Part shown: piece by piece, positions 32,771 to 41,669 of the stretch | Position numbering within the stretch: the stretch's first letter is position 1 | How the letters are laid out: each line of letters begins with the position of its first letter | Assembly: GCF_028128765.1 (NCBI RefSeq) | Contig: NZ_LBJG01000085.1 | Span: 1-64,000, forward strand | Length of the DNA stretch: 64,000 bases | Source of the DNA: Bradyrhizobium sp. CCBAU 51627 | Lineage (GTDB): Bacteria > Pseudomonadota > Alphaproteobacteria > Rhizobiales > Xanthobacteraceae | Direction: 5' to 3' | Translations under genes and position numbers: made by a program | The notes under the pieces: generated by a model | Told to the model about the DNA's origin: nothing | Databases searched by the model: none | Seen by the model: the letters and a program-made list of their open reading frames with translations, nothing else

Positions 32771-33766
32771 ATGAACGTCTTGATCGCCAGGGATCAAGGG
32801 ATCGCAAGCCCGGCGCTGGTGCCGGCCGAGGGTGATTTCGCGCGCGATCGCGGCGGCACCGATCTCACCATCGGTCTGATCAACAACATGCCTGATACGG
32901 CGCTGAAAGCGACAGAGCGGCAATTCATGAAGCTGCTCCAGGCCGCCGCGGGCCCACGCCGTGTGCGCTTCCATTGTTTCTCGCTGCCGTCGGTAAAGCG
33001 CTCGCCGGAAGCGAGATGGCATGTCGAGAGCGAATATTCCGATCTTTCCGATCTCAAGCGCCAGAGATTCGACGGTCTGATCGTGACCGGCGCCGAGCCG
33101 GTCGCGCCCGAGCTCGACCAGGAGCCGTACTGGCGTGACCTCACCGAGTTGATCGACTGGGCCAAGGCCAACACCCGCTCGACGATCTGGTCATGCCTCG
33201 CGGCACACGCCGCGGTGCTGCATCTCGATCGGGTCGAACGGCAGCGTCTGCCGGCCAAATGTCATGGCATCTTCGATTGTGAGGCTGTGACCGGCGACGC
33301 GTTGACACGCGATGCGCCGGCGCCGCTCAAGGTTTCGCATTCTCGCCTGAACGAAGTGGCGGAGAATGATCTCACTCAGGCTGGGTATCAGGTGCTGACC
33401 CGATCGGCCCGGGCAGGAGTCGACATCTTCGTCAGGCAATATGCCAGCCGTTTCATCTTTTTCCAGGGGCACCCCGAATATGACGCGCTGTCGCTCCAAC
33501 GCGAATATCTGCGCGACATCGGCCGTTACCTCGCGCGCCAGCGAGAGATCTATCCGGCCCTCCCTCTGAGTTATTTCGACGAAGCGACGGAGGAAAAGCT
33601 GGCGCGCTTCGAGAAGCGGGCGAGGCAGCAGCGTCATCCCGCGCTCACCAACGAATTGCCTGCACTGACCTTGCGCGCGGATATCGACGCGGGCACCGCC
33701 GCCGCGGCGCTTTTCCGCAATTGGCTGCAATATCTCGGCGCCGATGCCCCGCTGCTCGCGCGTTAA
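32771..33766 (+). CDS. metA: Homoserine O-acyltransferase, MetA family
   Basis: The 331-residue protein aligns with MetA around INNMPDTALKATERQF (38-53). The catalytic residues are C142 in IWSCLAAHAAV, and H234 and E236 in FFQGHPEYD, nearly the same numbers as in E. coli MetA. It activates homoserine for MetY. Whether acetyl- or succinyl-CoA is used cannot be told: the region governing this (TGAEPVAPE, 106-114) differs from E. coli. Co-occurrence with MetY favours either an acetyl product or a MetY that accepts succinyl-homoserine. Confidence 0.88.
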   Translation: MNVLIARDQGIASPALVPAEGDFARDRGGTDLTIGLINNMPDTALKATERQFMKLLQAAAGPRRVRFHCFSLPSVKRSPEARWHVESEYSDLSDLKRQRFDGLIVTGAEPVAPELDQEPYWRDLTELIDWAKANTRSTIWSCLAAHAAVLHLDRVERQRLPAKCHGIFDCEAVTGDALTRDAPAPLKVSHSRLNEVAENDLTQAGYQVLTRSARAGVDIFVRQYASRFIFFQGHPEYDALSLQREYLRDIGRYLARQREIYPALPLSYFDEATEEKLARFEKRARQQRHPALTNELPALTLRADIDAGTAAAALFRNWLQYLGADAPLLAR

Positions 33767-33837
33767 GCGGGGCGTCTGGTTCCGCGTTAGGATTACCCAA
33801 GCGTTAGGCTTGCCTCGGACCACGTGCAAATGTTTCA

Positions 33838-34614
33838 GTGGAGAAACGTGGAATCACAGGGAATGCACCCTTGCTGTCGGACCTCAACGGACGCTTGAGC
33901 AATCGGCTGGCCCGGCATTTCCGCGCCGCGCCGCACCGTTTGCCAGCGCATGCGCCGATGGTGAGCTTTACCTTCGATGACGCGCCCGATAGCTCCGCAG
34001 GCGAGGGCGCCGCGCTGCTCGAAGCGCATGGCGGCCGCGGCACGTTCTACCTTGCCGGCAGTCTGATCGACCAGCCCGGGGATCATTGGCGCGGGCTATC
34101 GAGCGATGCGATCGTCCGGCTGCATCGCGGCGGTCACGAGATCGGCTGCCACACCTTCTCGCATCTGCGCGCGGTCGATCTCGACGAGCGCGCAATGGCG
34201 CGCGAGATCGAGCGCAACCGCAACTATTTTCACAGCATCGACTCCTCGATCCGGCTCGAGAATTTCGCCTATCCGTATGGCCTCGCCTCGGTCTGGCGGA
34301 AGCCTCAGCTCGCCAAAACTTTCCGCTCGGCGCGGGGTATCCTTCCCGGCGTCAACAGCGACGTCATCGATCTCCAGTTCCTCCGCGCCTCGCCCCTGGT
34401 CGATTGTGAGATCGATGTGGCGGGCGTGGACCGCTACTTCGACGAGGCACTGGCAAGCGGCGGCTGGCTGATCTTCTACGGTCATGACGTCGTCGACCAC
34501 CCGAGCCCCTATGGCTGCACGCCCGCGCTGCTGCGCCACGCGCTGGAGGCCGCGGAACAGCGCGGCATGCCGATCGTGACGGTCGCCGAGGCCTTGCGCA
34601 GGATCGGCGCGTAG
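33838..34614 (+). CDS. Polysaccharide deacetylase (NodB-homology) family protein
   Basis: The 258-residue protein, probably from a GTG at 33838, carries the NodB-homology motifs VSFTFDDAPDSS (about 41-52; the Asp pair binds metal and is catalytic) and GCHTFSHLRAVD (about 102-113; HxxxH metal ligands), then AYPYG near 143. No signal peptide is seen, so it is likely cytoplasmic. Candidate substrates are N-acetylated sugars of surface polysaccharides, but none is indicated by the neighbours. It stands alone between metA and recQ. Confidence 0.83.
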   Translation: MEKRGITGNAPLLSDLNGRLSNRLARHFRAAPHRLPAHAPMVSFTFDDAPDSSAGEGAALLEAHGGRGTFYLAGSLIDQPGDHWRGLSSDAIVRLHRGGHEIGCHTFSHLRAVDLDERAMAREIERNRNYFHSIDSSIRLENFAYPYGLASVWRKPQLAKTFRSARGILPGVNSDVIDLQFLRASPLVDCEIDVAGVDRYFDEALASGGWLIFYGHDVVDHPSPYGCTPALLRHALEAAEQRGMPIVTVAEALRRIGA

Positions 34615-34715
34615 CTTTTCACCGCCCCTTCAAACGGAGGGTGAAGATGTGCTTGCCACGCCCGCGCGGTCATGCGACTGGCCTGTGACGAATCTCTCAA
34701 CGCCCAGACGCGCCC

Positions 34716-36581
34716 ATGTCCGCCCCTTCCACCGCTCCGTTGCCGGCGCCGGCCGATGGCCGCGATGCGCTGTCGGTGCTGCATTCGGTGTTCGGTCTGC
34801 CGGGTTTCCGCGGCGCCCAATCCGAGATCATCCGGTATGTCACCGCGGGCGGCAATTGCCTGGTGCTGATGCCGACCGGCGGCGGCAAGTCGCTGTGCTA
34901 TCAATTGCCGTCCCTGTTGCGCGAGGGCTGCGGCATCGTGGTCTCGCCCCTGATTGCGCTGATGCGCGATCAGGTCGCGGGCCTGATCGAGGCCGGCGTC
35001 AATGCAGCCGCGCTGAACTCGTCGCTATCGTTGCAGGAAGCCTCCGACATCGAGCGGCGCCTGATCGCGGGCGATCTCGACCTGCTCTATGTCGCGCCGG
35101 AACGGCTGGTGACGCCACGCTGCCTGTCGATGCTGGCGCAGGCGAGGGTAGCGTTGTTCGCGATCGACGAAGCGCATTGCGTCTCGCAATGGGGACACGA
35201 TTTCCGGCCTGAATATGTCGGCCTCTCCGTCATCGCCGAGCGCTTTCCCGACGTGCCGCGCATCGCGCTGACCGCAACCGCTGACGAATTGACGCGGAAA
35301 GAGATCGTTCAGCGGCTCCAGCTGGCAGACAGCCCGCAATTCGTCTCGAGCTTCGACCGCCCCAATATCCGCTACGAGATCGTCGACAAGCGCAATGCGG
35401 TGTCGCAACTCAAGGAGTTCATCCGGGAGCGCCATGCGGGTGATGCTGGCGTGGTCTATTGCCTCTCGCGCAACCGCGTCGAGGAGGTTGCCGCCGCGCT
35501 GGCCGATGCCGGCATTGCAGCGCTGCCCTACCACGCCGGCCTCGATAGCAGCGTGCGCTCGCGGAATCAGGACCGCTTCCTCAATGAGGACGGTATCGTC
35601 ATCGTCGCGACCATCGCTTTCGGCATGGGCATCGACAAGCCGGATGTACGGTTCGTTGCGCATCTGGACCTGCCCAAGAGCATCGAAGCCTATTACCAGG
35701 AGACGGGCCGCGCGGGGCGCGACGGCAAACCGTCGGCGGCCTGGATGGCCTATGGGCTCTCCGACATCGTGCAGCAGCGCCGCATGATCGACGAGTCCAG
35801 CGGCTCTGACGACTTCAAGCGTGTCTCGATCGGCAAGCTCGATGCTCTGGTCGGGCTCGCAGAAACCGCGCAATGCCGGCGCAGGCGCCTGCTCGCCTAC
35901 TTCGGCGAGGCAGTGACGGCAGACAATTGCGGCAATTGCGACAATTGCCTGACGCCACCCAAAATGCGCGACGGCAGGGTGCTGGCGCAGAAGCTGCTAT
36001 CCTGCGTCTATCGCACCGGGCAGCGCTTCGGCGCGATGCATCTGATCGACGTGCTGATTGGTCGCCTGACCGAGAAGGTGACGCAGTTCGGCCACGACAA
36101 GTTGTCGGTGTTCGGCATCGGGCGCGAGCTCAATGAAAAGCAGTGGCGCACCGTGCTGCGGCAGCTGGTGGCGATGGGACATTTGCAGAGCGACAGTGAG
36201 GCCTTTGGCGCTCTGAAGCTGACGGAGTCCGCGCGCGGCGTTCTGCGTGGGGAGACGGAGGTGTGGCTGCGTGAGGAGGCGCCGGGCACCCGTATCCGCA
36301 CGAGCCGTGCAAAGTCCCGGCGCGGCGATCTTGCGCCGGCGGCGAACGCTCCGCAGGGCGATGTCGATCCGGAATTGCGTGCGCGGCTGCGCTCCTGGCG
36401 TTCGGATGTGGCGCGCGAACGCGGCGTGCCCGCCTATGTCGTGCTGCACGATGCCACCATCGACGGCATCGTCCGGGCCTGGCCGACCACGCTGGACGAA
36501 CTGCGCAATGTTCCTGGCATCGGCGACAAGAAGCTCGAGCATTACGGCGAGGAGCTGCTGCAGATCGTGCGGACGCGATAA
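34716..36581 (+). CDS. recQ: RecQ, ATP-dependent DNA helicase
   Basis: The 621-residue protein has the RecQ layout. A helicase core carries Walker A MPTGGGKSLCYQLPS, DEAH box AIDEAHCVSQWGHDFRPEY, motif VI QETGRAGRDG and the zinc cysteines C..CGNCDNC near 413-420. A winged RQC domain and a C-terminal HRDC domain (about residue 545 to the end, VPGIGDKKLEHYG) follow. It unwinds recombination and replication intermediates in 3' to 5' direction. Length is normal. Confidence 0.95.
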   Translation: MSAPSTAPLPAPADGRDALSVLHSVFGLPGFRGAQSEIIRYVTAGGNCLVLMPTGGGKSLCYQLPSLLREGCGIVVSPLIALMRDQVAGLIEAGVNAAALNSSLSLQEASDIERRLIAGDLDLLYVAPERLVTPRCLSMLAQARVALFAIDEAHCVSQWGHDFRPEYVGLSVIAERFPDVPRIALTATADELTRKEIVQRLQLADSPQFVSSFDRPNIRYEIVDKRNAVSQLKEFIRERHAGDAGVVYCLSRNRVEEVAAALADAGIAALPYHAGLDSSVRSRNQDRFLNEDGIVIVATIAFGMGIDKPDVRFVAHLDLPKSIEAYYQETGRAGRDGKPSAAWMAYGLSDIVQQRRMIDESSGSDDFKRVSIGKLDALVGLAETAQCRRRRLLAYFGEAVTADNCGNCDNCLTPPKMRDGRVLAQKLLSCVYRTGQRFGAMHLIDVLIGRLTEKVTQFGHDKLSVFGIGRELNEKQWRTVLRQLVAMGHLQSDSEAFGALKLTESARGVLRGETEVWLREEAPGTRIRTSRAKSRRGDLAPAANAPQGDVDPELRARLRSWRSDVARERGVPAYVVLHDATIDGIVRAWPTTLDELRNVPGIGDKKLEHYGEELLQIVRTR

Positions 36582-36596
36582 CGCTCGCCAACTACC

Positions 36597-36690
36597 CCGC
36601 CGTCATCCCGGACAAGCGCGCCGCCAAACGCGATTTTGTGATTATGGGTCCCGGGCTCGCGACTTCGCCGCGCCCCGGGACCGACAGTCT
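36597..36690. repeat. Intergenic palindromic repeat after recQ
   Basis: The spacer between the convergent recQ and acdS genes begins GCCGTCATCCCGGACAAGC and contains GGGTCCCGGGCTCGCGACTT followed by CGCCGCGCCCCGGGAC. These are GC-rich inverted arms of the kind scattered between genes in Bradyrhizobium. It probably folds as a hairpin at the mRNA ends of both genes. Relatives occur at 43657-43760 and 47574-47668. Confidence 0.55.
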
Positions 36691-36697
36691 TTGCGGG

Positions 36698-37714
36698 CTA
36701 GCCGTTCCGGAACGCGTAACCGTAGCCGTTCAGCGCCGGCGCGCCGCCGAGATGGGCGTACAGAATCTTTGCGCCCTTCTCGAAATAGCCCTTCCTGGTC
36801 AGGTCGATCAGGCCCTGCATCGATTTGCCTTCATAGACAGGATCGGTGATCATTGCCTCTAACCGCGCGGTGAGGCGGATCGCTTCCTTTGTCTCTTCCG
36901 ACGGCACGCCATAGGCCGGATAGGCGTAATCTTCGATCAGCACGACGTCGTCTGCAACGATGTCCTTGCCAAGCTCGACCAGCTTGGCCGTGTTCTGCGC
37001 GATCGAGAGCACCTGCGCCTTGGTCTGATCGGGAGTGAACGACCCATCGATGCCGATCACCTTTCGCGCGCGGCCGTCGGCGGCGAAGCCGACCAGCATG
37101 CCGGCATGTGTCGAGCCGGTGACGGTGCAGACGATGATGTAGTCGAACTTGAAGCCGAGTTCCTTCTCCTGCTTGCGCACTTCCTCGGCGAAGCCGACAT
37201 AGCCGAGCCCGCCATATTTGTGCACGGAGGCGCCGGCGGGAATCGCATAAGGCTTGCCGCCCGCCGCCTTCACTTCCTCGACCGCCTGCTCCCAGCTCTT
37301 GCGAATGCCGATGTCGAAGCCGTCATCGACCAGGCGCACGTCGGCGCCCATGATGCGCGAGAGCATGATGTTGCCGACACGGTCATAGACGGCGTCTTCA
37401 TGCGGCACCCAGGCTTCCTGCACCAGGCGGCACTTCATGCCAATCTTGGCGGCGACCGCGGCGATCATCCGGGTGTGGTTCGACTGCACGCCGCCGATCG
37501 ATACCAGCGTGTCGGCATTCGAGGCGATCGCATCGGGAATGATGTATTCGAGCTTGCGCAGCTTGTTGCCGCCATAGGCGAGGCCGGAATTGCAGTCCTC
37601 GCGCTTGGCGTAGATCTCGACGTTGCCGCCGAGGTGCTTCGACAGTCGCTCCAGCTTCTCGATGGGTGTCGGTCCGAAGGTCAGCGGATAGCGTGCGAAT
37701 TTGTCCAGGTTCAT
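36698..37714 (-). CDS. acdS: 1-Aminocyclopropane-1-carboxylate deaminase
   Basis: The 338-residue PLP enzyme has all residues that separate true ACC deaminase from D-cysteine desulfhydrase: K51 (GGNKLRKLEY), S78 (GGVQSNHT), Y294 and E295 (DPVYEGKSM) and L322 (YAHLGGAP). It cleaves the ethylene precursor ACC to 2-oxobutyrate and ammonia, which lowers plant ethylene and aids nodulation or root growth. It is divergent from an Lrp-family gene, the known acdR arrangement. The ATG at 37714 is at the family's usual start. Confidence 0.96.
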   Translation of the reverse strand: MNLDKFARYPLTFGPTPIEKLERLSKHLGGNVEIYAKREDCNSGLAYGGNKLRKLEYIIPDAIASNADTLVSIGGVQSNHTRMIAAVAAKIGMKCRLVQEAWVPHEDAVYDRVGNIMLSRIMGADVRLVDDGFDIGIRKSWEQAVEEVKAAGGKPYAIPAGASVHKYGGLGYVGFAEEVRKQEKELGFKFDYIIVCTVTGSTHAGMLVGFAADGRARKVIGIDGSFTPDQTKAQVLSIAQNTAKLVELGKDIVADDVVLIEDYAYPAYGVPSEETKEAIRLTARLEAMITDPVYEGKSMQGLIDLTRKGYFEKGAKILYAHLGGAPALNGYGYAFRNG

Positions 37715-37785
37715 TGCATCATCCCGATTGGCGTTATGGCTGGGATGTCGCTAGCATTGTGAAGCAAAAAGGTGCTTTCGAATAT

Positions 37786-37802
37786 TGCGCCAGTACTGCG
37801 CA
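37786..37802. promoter_or_regulatory. Putative AcdR (Lrp) box between acdS and acdR
   Basis: TGCGC (37786-37790), CAGTACT and GCGCA (37798-37802) form a 17-bp palindrome whose centre, AGTACT, is itself symmetric. A second short palindrome, TTGCGCAA, lies just downstream (37809-37816). It lies 72 bp from the acdS ATG and 72 bp from the acdR ATG, a fitting place for shared control. Lrp boxes upstream of acdS are known in Pseudomonas and rhizobia. The exact site here is inferred. Confidence 0.55.
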
Positions 37803-37873
37803 TTATCTTGCGCAAATGGCGCCACCTGCTAAGACTTCTTTCGAGTTTGACTGCTTTTTCGAAAGATCCTTTC

Positions 37874-38338
37874 ATGGCCGCCCGGCTCGACCGAACCGAC
37901 CTTAAAATATTGAGATTGCTGCAAAATAACGGCCGCCTCAGCAACGCCGAGCTGGCCGTATCAGTCGCGATCAGCCCCGCCACCTGCCATCGCCGCACCC
38001 AGCGCCTGTTCGAGGACGGGTTTATCGCCACTGTCCGCGCCATGGTGGCACCGAAGAAGGTGGCGAAGGGCACGCTCGTGATGGTCGGCGTGGTGCTCGA
38101 CCGCTCGACCCCGGAGAGTTTCGCCACTTTCGAGCAGGCGATCGCCAGGCTGAAATTCGTACTCGACTGTCACCTCGTCGCCGGCGATTTCGACTATTTC
38201 CTGAAGATCCGCGTCGGCGACATGGAGGACTTCAACCGCATCCATGGCGAGCAGCTGATCGCGCTGCCCGGCGTCCGCCAGACCCGCACCTTCTTCGTCA
38301 TGAAGGAGGTCGTCGACAACGCGCCGCTGGAGTTTTGA
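37874..38338 (+). CDS. acdR: AcdR, Lrp/AsnC-family regulator
   Basis: I start at the ATG at 37874 (MAARLDRTDLKILRLL), giving 154 residues. Upstream sequence in this frame would cross the shared promoter. The N-terminal HTH is LSNAELAVSVAISPATCHRR (about 20-39), and a RAM-type ligand-binding domain follows (VLDCHLVAGDFDYFLKIRV). Divergence from acdS identifies it as the likely activator of ACC deaminase. The binding site is proposed at 37786-37802. Confidence 0.9.
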   Translation: MAARLDRTDLKILRLLQNNGRLSNAELAVSVAISPATCHRRTQRLFEDGFIATVRAMVAPKKVAKGTLVMVGVVLDRSTPESFATFEQAIARLKFVLDCHLVAGDFDYFLKIRVGDMEDFNRIHGEQLIALPGVRQTRTFFVMKEVVDNAPLEF

Positions 38339-38439
38339 GCAGAGCGTTTTCCAGCGAAGTGGAGGCCGGTTCGCGTCATGAAAACGCGTCAAACAATCGT
38401 GCTATCGATGCGCAATGCGCCTCATGAGAGATTCGTCCG

Positions 38440-39585
38440 ATGCAACCGCTTCCCTTTCGTCAGCATGATCCCATCGCCCCCAGCTACCGGCGCGGCTGGG
38501 TCGACAAGGCCATTGCTGCCATCGAAGCCGACCAGTGCCGTACCGCCGACACCCATCTGATTCGCCTGATCGTGCCGGCGCTGTCTGGCATCGACCTTTA
38601 TCTGAAAGACGAATCCACGCATCCGACCGGCAGTCTGAAGCACCGGCTGGCGCGCTCGCTGTTCCTTTACGCGCTCTGCAACGGCCACATCCGCGAAGGC
38701 ACGCCCGTCGTGGAGGCGTCGTCCGGCTCGACCGCGGTGTCGGAAGCCTATTTCGCGGAGATGATCGGCGTGCCTTTCTACGCCGTGATGCCGCGCACGA
38801 CCTCGGCCGAGAAGATCGCCGCCATCGCGCATTATGGCGGCAATTGCCACCTGATTGACGACGGTCGCGCGCTCTACGCGGAGGCCGCCGCGCTCGCGGC
38901 CCGGCTCGGCGGTCACTACATGGACCAGTTCACTTTTGCGGAGCGCGCCACCGACTGGCGCGGCAACAACAACATCGCAGAGTCCATCTTCACGCAGTTG
39001 AAAGGCGAGCCGCGTCCGCTTCCGGACTGGATCGTGATGGGGGCTGGCACGGGCGGCACCTCGGCCACCATCGGCCGCTATTTGCGCTATCGCCAATATC
39101 CGACGCGCCTGTGCGTCGCCGATGTCGAGCATTCCGCGTTCTTCGATTGCTTCCGCTCGCAGGACCGCTCGCATGTTTGCGAACGTCCCTCGTTGATCGA
39201 AGGCGTCGGCCGGCCGCGCTGCGAACCGTCCTTCGTGCCGGGTGTGGTCGACCGCATGATGAAGATTCCCGATGCGGCGACGATCGCGGCGATGAACGTG
39301 CTGTCGCGCCGGCTGCGACGTGCGGTCGGCGGCTCCACGGGCACCAACTTCCTGGCGCTGTGCCGCCTTGCCTCGGAGATGCGAAAGGCAGGCCAGACCG
39401 GATCGCTTGTGACGCTGATCTGCGATTCCGGCGAGCGTTACCGGCAGACCTATTACGAGCCTGCCTGGCTCGCCGCGCGCGGTCTCGATCCGGCGCCGTT
39501 CGAGGCGGCCTTGTCGTCGTTTCTGGAGACTGCGCAGCCATTGGCGCTTGCGGTCGAGGACGTCGTCAATCCCCAGAGCCCATGA
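38440..39585 (+). CDS. PLP-dependent cysteine-synthase-family enzyme
   Basis: The 381-residue protein belongs to the fold-type II PLP family. The Schiff-base lysine is in KDESTHPTGSLKHRLARS (about 55-72), with the loop VEASSGSTAVSEAYFAEM and the glycine-rich phosphate site GAGTGGTSATIGRY. The long C-terminal part with GGSTGTNFLALCRLA and ICDSGERY fits the Cds1-like cysteine desulfhydrase/cysteine synthase branch. The likely reaction is beta-replacement or beta-elimination on cysteine. Which direction dominates is unknown. It follows acdR by 101 bp and may be independent. Confidence 0.8.
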   Translation: MQPLPFRQHDPIAPSYRRGWVDKAIAAIEADQCRTADTHLIRLIVPALSGIDLYLKDESTHPTGSLKHRLARSLFLYALCNGHIREGTPVVEASSGSTAVSEAYFAEMIGVPFYAVMPRTTSAEKIAAIAHYGGNCHLIDDGRALYAEAAALAARLGGHYMDQFTFAERATDWRGNNNIAESIFTQLKGEPRPLPDWIVMGAGTGGTSATIGRYLRYRQYPTRLCVADVEHSAFFDCFRSQDRSHVCERPSLIEGVGRPRCEPSFVPGVVDRMMKIPDAATIAAMNVLSRRLRRAVGGSTGTNFLALCRLASEMRKAGQTGSLVTLICDSGERYRQTYYEPAWLAARGLDPAPFEAALSSFLETAQPLALAVEDVVNPQSP

Positions 39586-39707
39586 AGCCGAGGGCTTCGT
39601 AGCGGCGTCTTTTCCATCTGCGAAATTGCAGCGATGTCACAGCAACTTCACTTGCCATGCGTGTGCACGCAAGCGAGCTTGGCGTCTTCTCAACGAGGAG
39701 ACCCACC

Positions 39708-40268
39708 GTGCGCCTTCCCATTCTCGATCCGAAAGAGCTGACCGACGAGCAGAAGCCGCTCTATGCCGACATGCAAGCGGGTATCAGGGGCCACTTCAAG
39801 GGCTTCGTGAACATGCGCGACGACGGCGCGCTGCTCGGGCCGTGGAATCCCTGGCTCCGCGAGCCGCGCTTCGGCAAGCCGGTGTGGGAGCTGGTCAAGG
39901 CGATCGCGTCGAACCCGCTGCTGCCGGCGCCGGTGCGCGAGGTCGCGATCCTCGTCACAGGCTCGCATTTCCGCTCCGGCTACGAGCTCTATGCTCACGT
40001 GCTGGTCGCCGAGCAGCGCGGCCTCTCGGACGAGAAGCTCGCGACGATCGTCGCCGGACAACGGCCGGTCGATCTTACCAAGCAGGAGGCGGTCGCCTAC
40101 GACATGGCATCTGCGTTGGTGAACGGCGGCGTGCTGCCCGAGCTGACCTATCGGGCCGCGGTGAAGGAATTCGGCGAGCACGGCGCGGCCGAGCTGTCCT
40201 ATCTGGTCGGCGTCTATTGCATGGTCTCGGTCACGCTGAACACGTTCGACGTGCCTGTGCCGGATTAG
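39708..40268 (+). CDS. Carboxymuconolactone decarboxylase-family protein
   Basis: I start at the GTG at 39708 (MRLPILDPKELTDEQ) after AACGAGGAGACCC, giving 186 residues. The CMD fold is recognised by PAPVREVAILVTGSHFRSGYELYAHV (about 75-100, in two parts). The CxxC of AhpD-type peroxidases is absent, so it is not an alkylhydroperoxidase. The function within the family is open, and its neighbours do not suggest an aromatic degradation pathway. Confidence 0.78.
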   Translation: MRLPILDPKELTDEQKPLYADMQAGIRGHFKGFVNMRDDGALLGPWNPWLREPRFGKPVWELVKAIASNPLLPAPVREVAILVTGSHFRSGYELYAHVLVAEQRGLSDEKLATIVAGQRPVDLTKQEAVAYDMASALVNGGVLPELTYRAAVKEFGEHGAAELSYLVGVYCMVSVTLNTFDVPVPD

Positions 40269-40284
40269 TTGCGGCGAGCGATCA

Positions 40285-40458
40285 TCACTCCGCCGCCTTG
40301 CTTGCAGGCGGCGGGGACTTCCAGGCGACATAGGTCAGCATACGGCCGCCATTCGACGTCGTGGTGCAATGGGCTCTGATGCGCCGACCGTCGGGCGTCT
40401 GAAGGTCGCGCAAAATCTTTCCGGCAAGGAACGCCCGTTCCGCGACCAAGCGGGACAT
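40285..40458 (-). CDS. Small open frame of 57 codons, PAS-tail-like
   Basis: On the minus strand an ATG at 40458 opens 57 codons. The segment LQTPDGRRIRAHCTTTSNGG (20-39) looks like the end of a PAS/PAC domain, which often reads DGRWIxxxxxxTSNGG. Length and start are uncertain, and the surrounding 340-bp interval between the CMD gene and the next gene has little else. It may be a real small protein or a remnant of a sensor gene. Confidence 0.35.
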   Translation of the reverse strand: MSRLVAERAFLAGKILRDLQTPDGRRIRAHCTTTSNGGRMLTYVAWKSPPPASKAAE

Positions 40459-40607
40459 TCGCGGCCTCCAATGCGAACAACGAAGCGAAGCGCGGGACGA
40501 GCGTCGCGCGAGGTCCCTTGCCCCGGTGTAACGTGCCCGATGTTTTCGGATGAGGATTAACGACCAGTTGACGCGGAACTTACAAACAATCTGCCGCAGC
40601 TCCCGGG

Positions 40608-41636
40608 TTAATTGCGCACCGCATAGAGCGGTGTGCGCAGCGTCACCTGGTAGGCCGGCCTCGGCATCCACGCGATCTGCGCGGTGATGCCGAACAGGCG
40701 GTTGTCGTTATCGTCCATGCGGTCAAGGTCGAGCCGCAGGATCGGCTGGGTGAAGGACTGCACCAGCGTCCGGCCCGCAAGCTGCGCGCCGCCGAACGAC
40801 TGCATGCCGAAGCGGCCGATGAACTTCCAGTTGCTCGGCCATTGGTAATAGCCGCCGGCATAGAGGATCGTGTTCGGCCGGATGCTGGCGAACGGGCTTG
40901 CGATCGTGGTGTAGGTGTATTGCATGCCGGCAAGCCAGCCGCGCGTCTCGTCCTCATCGAGCGCGTAGTCGAACTCCAGGATGTTGTTGAACGAATTCGT
41001 CATGCCCTGTTCGTTCGGCACCGACTGCGTCAGGGTCGACTGTAGCGTGATGGTCGGGATCCTGCCGCCGTTCTGCTGGTAGAGATCGGCCTGGACGCCG
41101 ATATTCCAGCTGGTGATGTCGAAGGTAGACCAGCCGCCGCCGATGTCGGTGGTCGAGCCCGATACGCCACCATAGAGCGAGACGCGATCGTTGACGTCGA
41201 CCGTCAGCGGCAGGTCGACCGCAATCGATCTAGCGGCCGGCAGCCCGTTCGGCAGCGTCGTGCCCCGTCGTGCGGCCAGGGCTTCGAACGCGGCCGCCAG
41301 CGACGTGTTGCCAAAGCCGAGCGCGAGCGTGCCCGCGGGGATCGTGGCATAGATCGTGCGCAGATCGAGATAGATGTTCGGGACGGCAGGCTTCGCCGGT
41401 GTTTTCTCATCCTCATCGGCGGCGAAGGCGCCGCCTGCCGATATCGTCAGGCAAAGCAGTCCCATCGCGACAGCGCACAATCCCGTAACCTGCAATGGTC
41501 TGTGATGTGACAAGTGGCGATCCGACGCGTGGCGCTGTGACGACAACGGATTGCTAGATGGAACGTGTTCACAGGTCTGGTCAAGCGGGATCCCAGCCAA
41601 GGAACGCGATTTGCCCTGCGGTGATCGCACCGGCAC
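40608..41636 (-). CDS. Putative outer-membrane beta-barrel protein, unknown family
   Basis: The maximal frame is 342 codons from an ATG at 41636, but the natural start is probably a TTG near 41495-41513. The signal peptide (ending AGGAFA-A near codon 72) is preceded there by a short basic stretch, SHHRP. The mature part of about 270 residues alternates polar and aromatic residues, as in SLYGGVSGSTTDIGGGWST, QYTYTTIASPFASIRPNT and ILYAGGYYQWPSNWKFIG. That is the look of an outer-membrane beta-barrel. I cannot name the family. It stands alone with a 339-bp upstream flank toward the CMD gene. Confidence 0.65.
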   Translation of the reverse strand: MPVRSPQGKSRSLAGIPLDQTCEHVPSSNPLSSQRHASDRHLSHHRPLQVTGLCAVAMGLLCLTISAGGAFAADEDEKTPAKPAVPNIYLDLRTIYATIPAGTLALGFGNTSLAAAFEALAARRGTTLPNGLPAARSIAVDLPLTVDVNDRVSLYGGVSGSTTDIGGGWSTFDITSWNIGVQADLYQQNGGRIPTITLQSTLTQSVPNEQGMTNSFNNILEFDYALDEDETRGWLAGMQYTYTTIASPFASIRPNTILYAGGYYQWPSNWKFIGRFGMQSFGGAQLAGRTLVQSFTQPILRLDLDRMDDNDNRLFGITAQIAWMPRPAYQVTLRTPLYAVRN

Positions 41637-41669
41637 ACTCTCCCGCGATGGGAGAGGCGAGGATATGCG

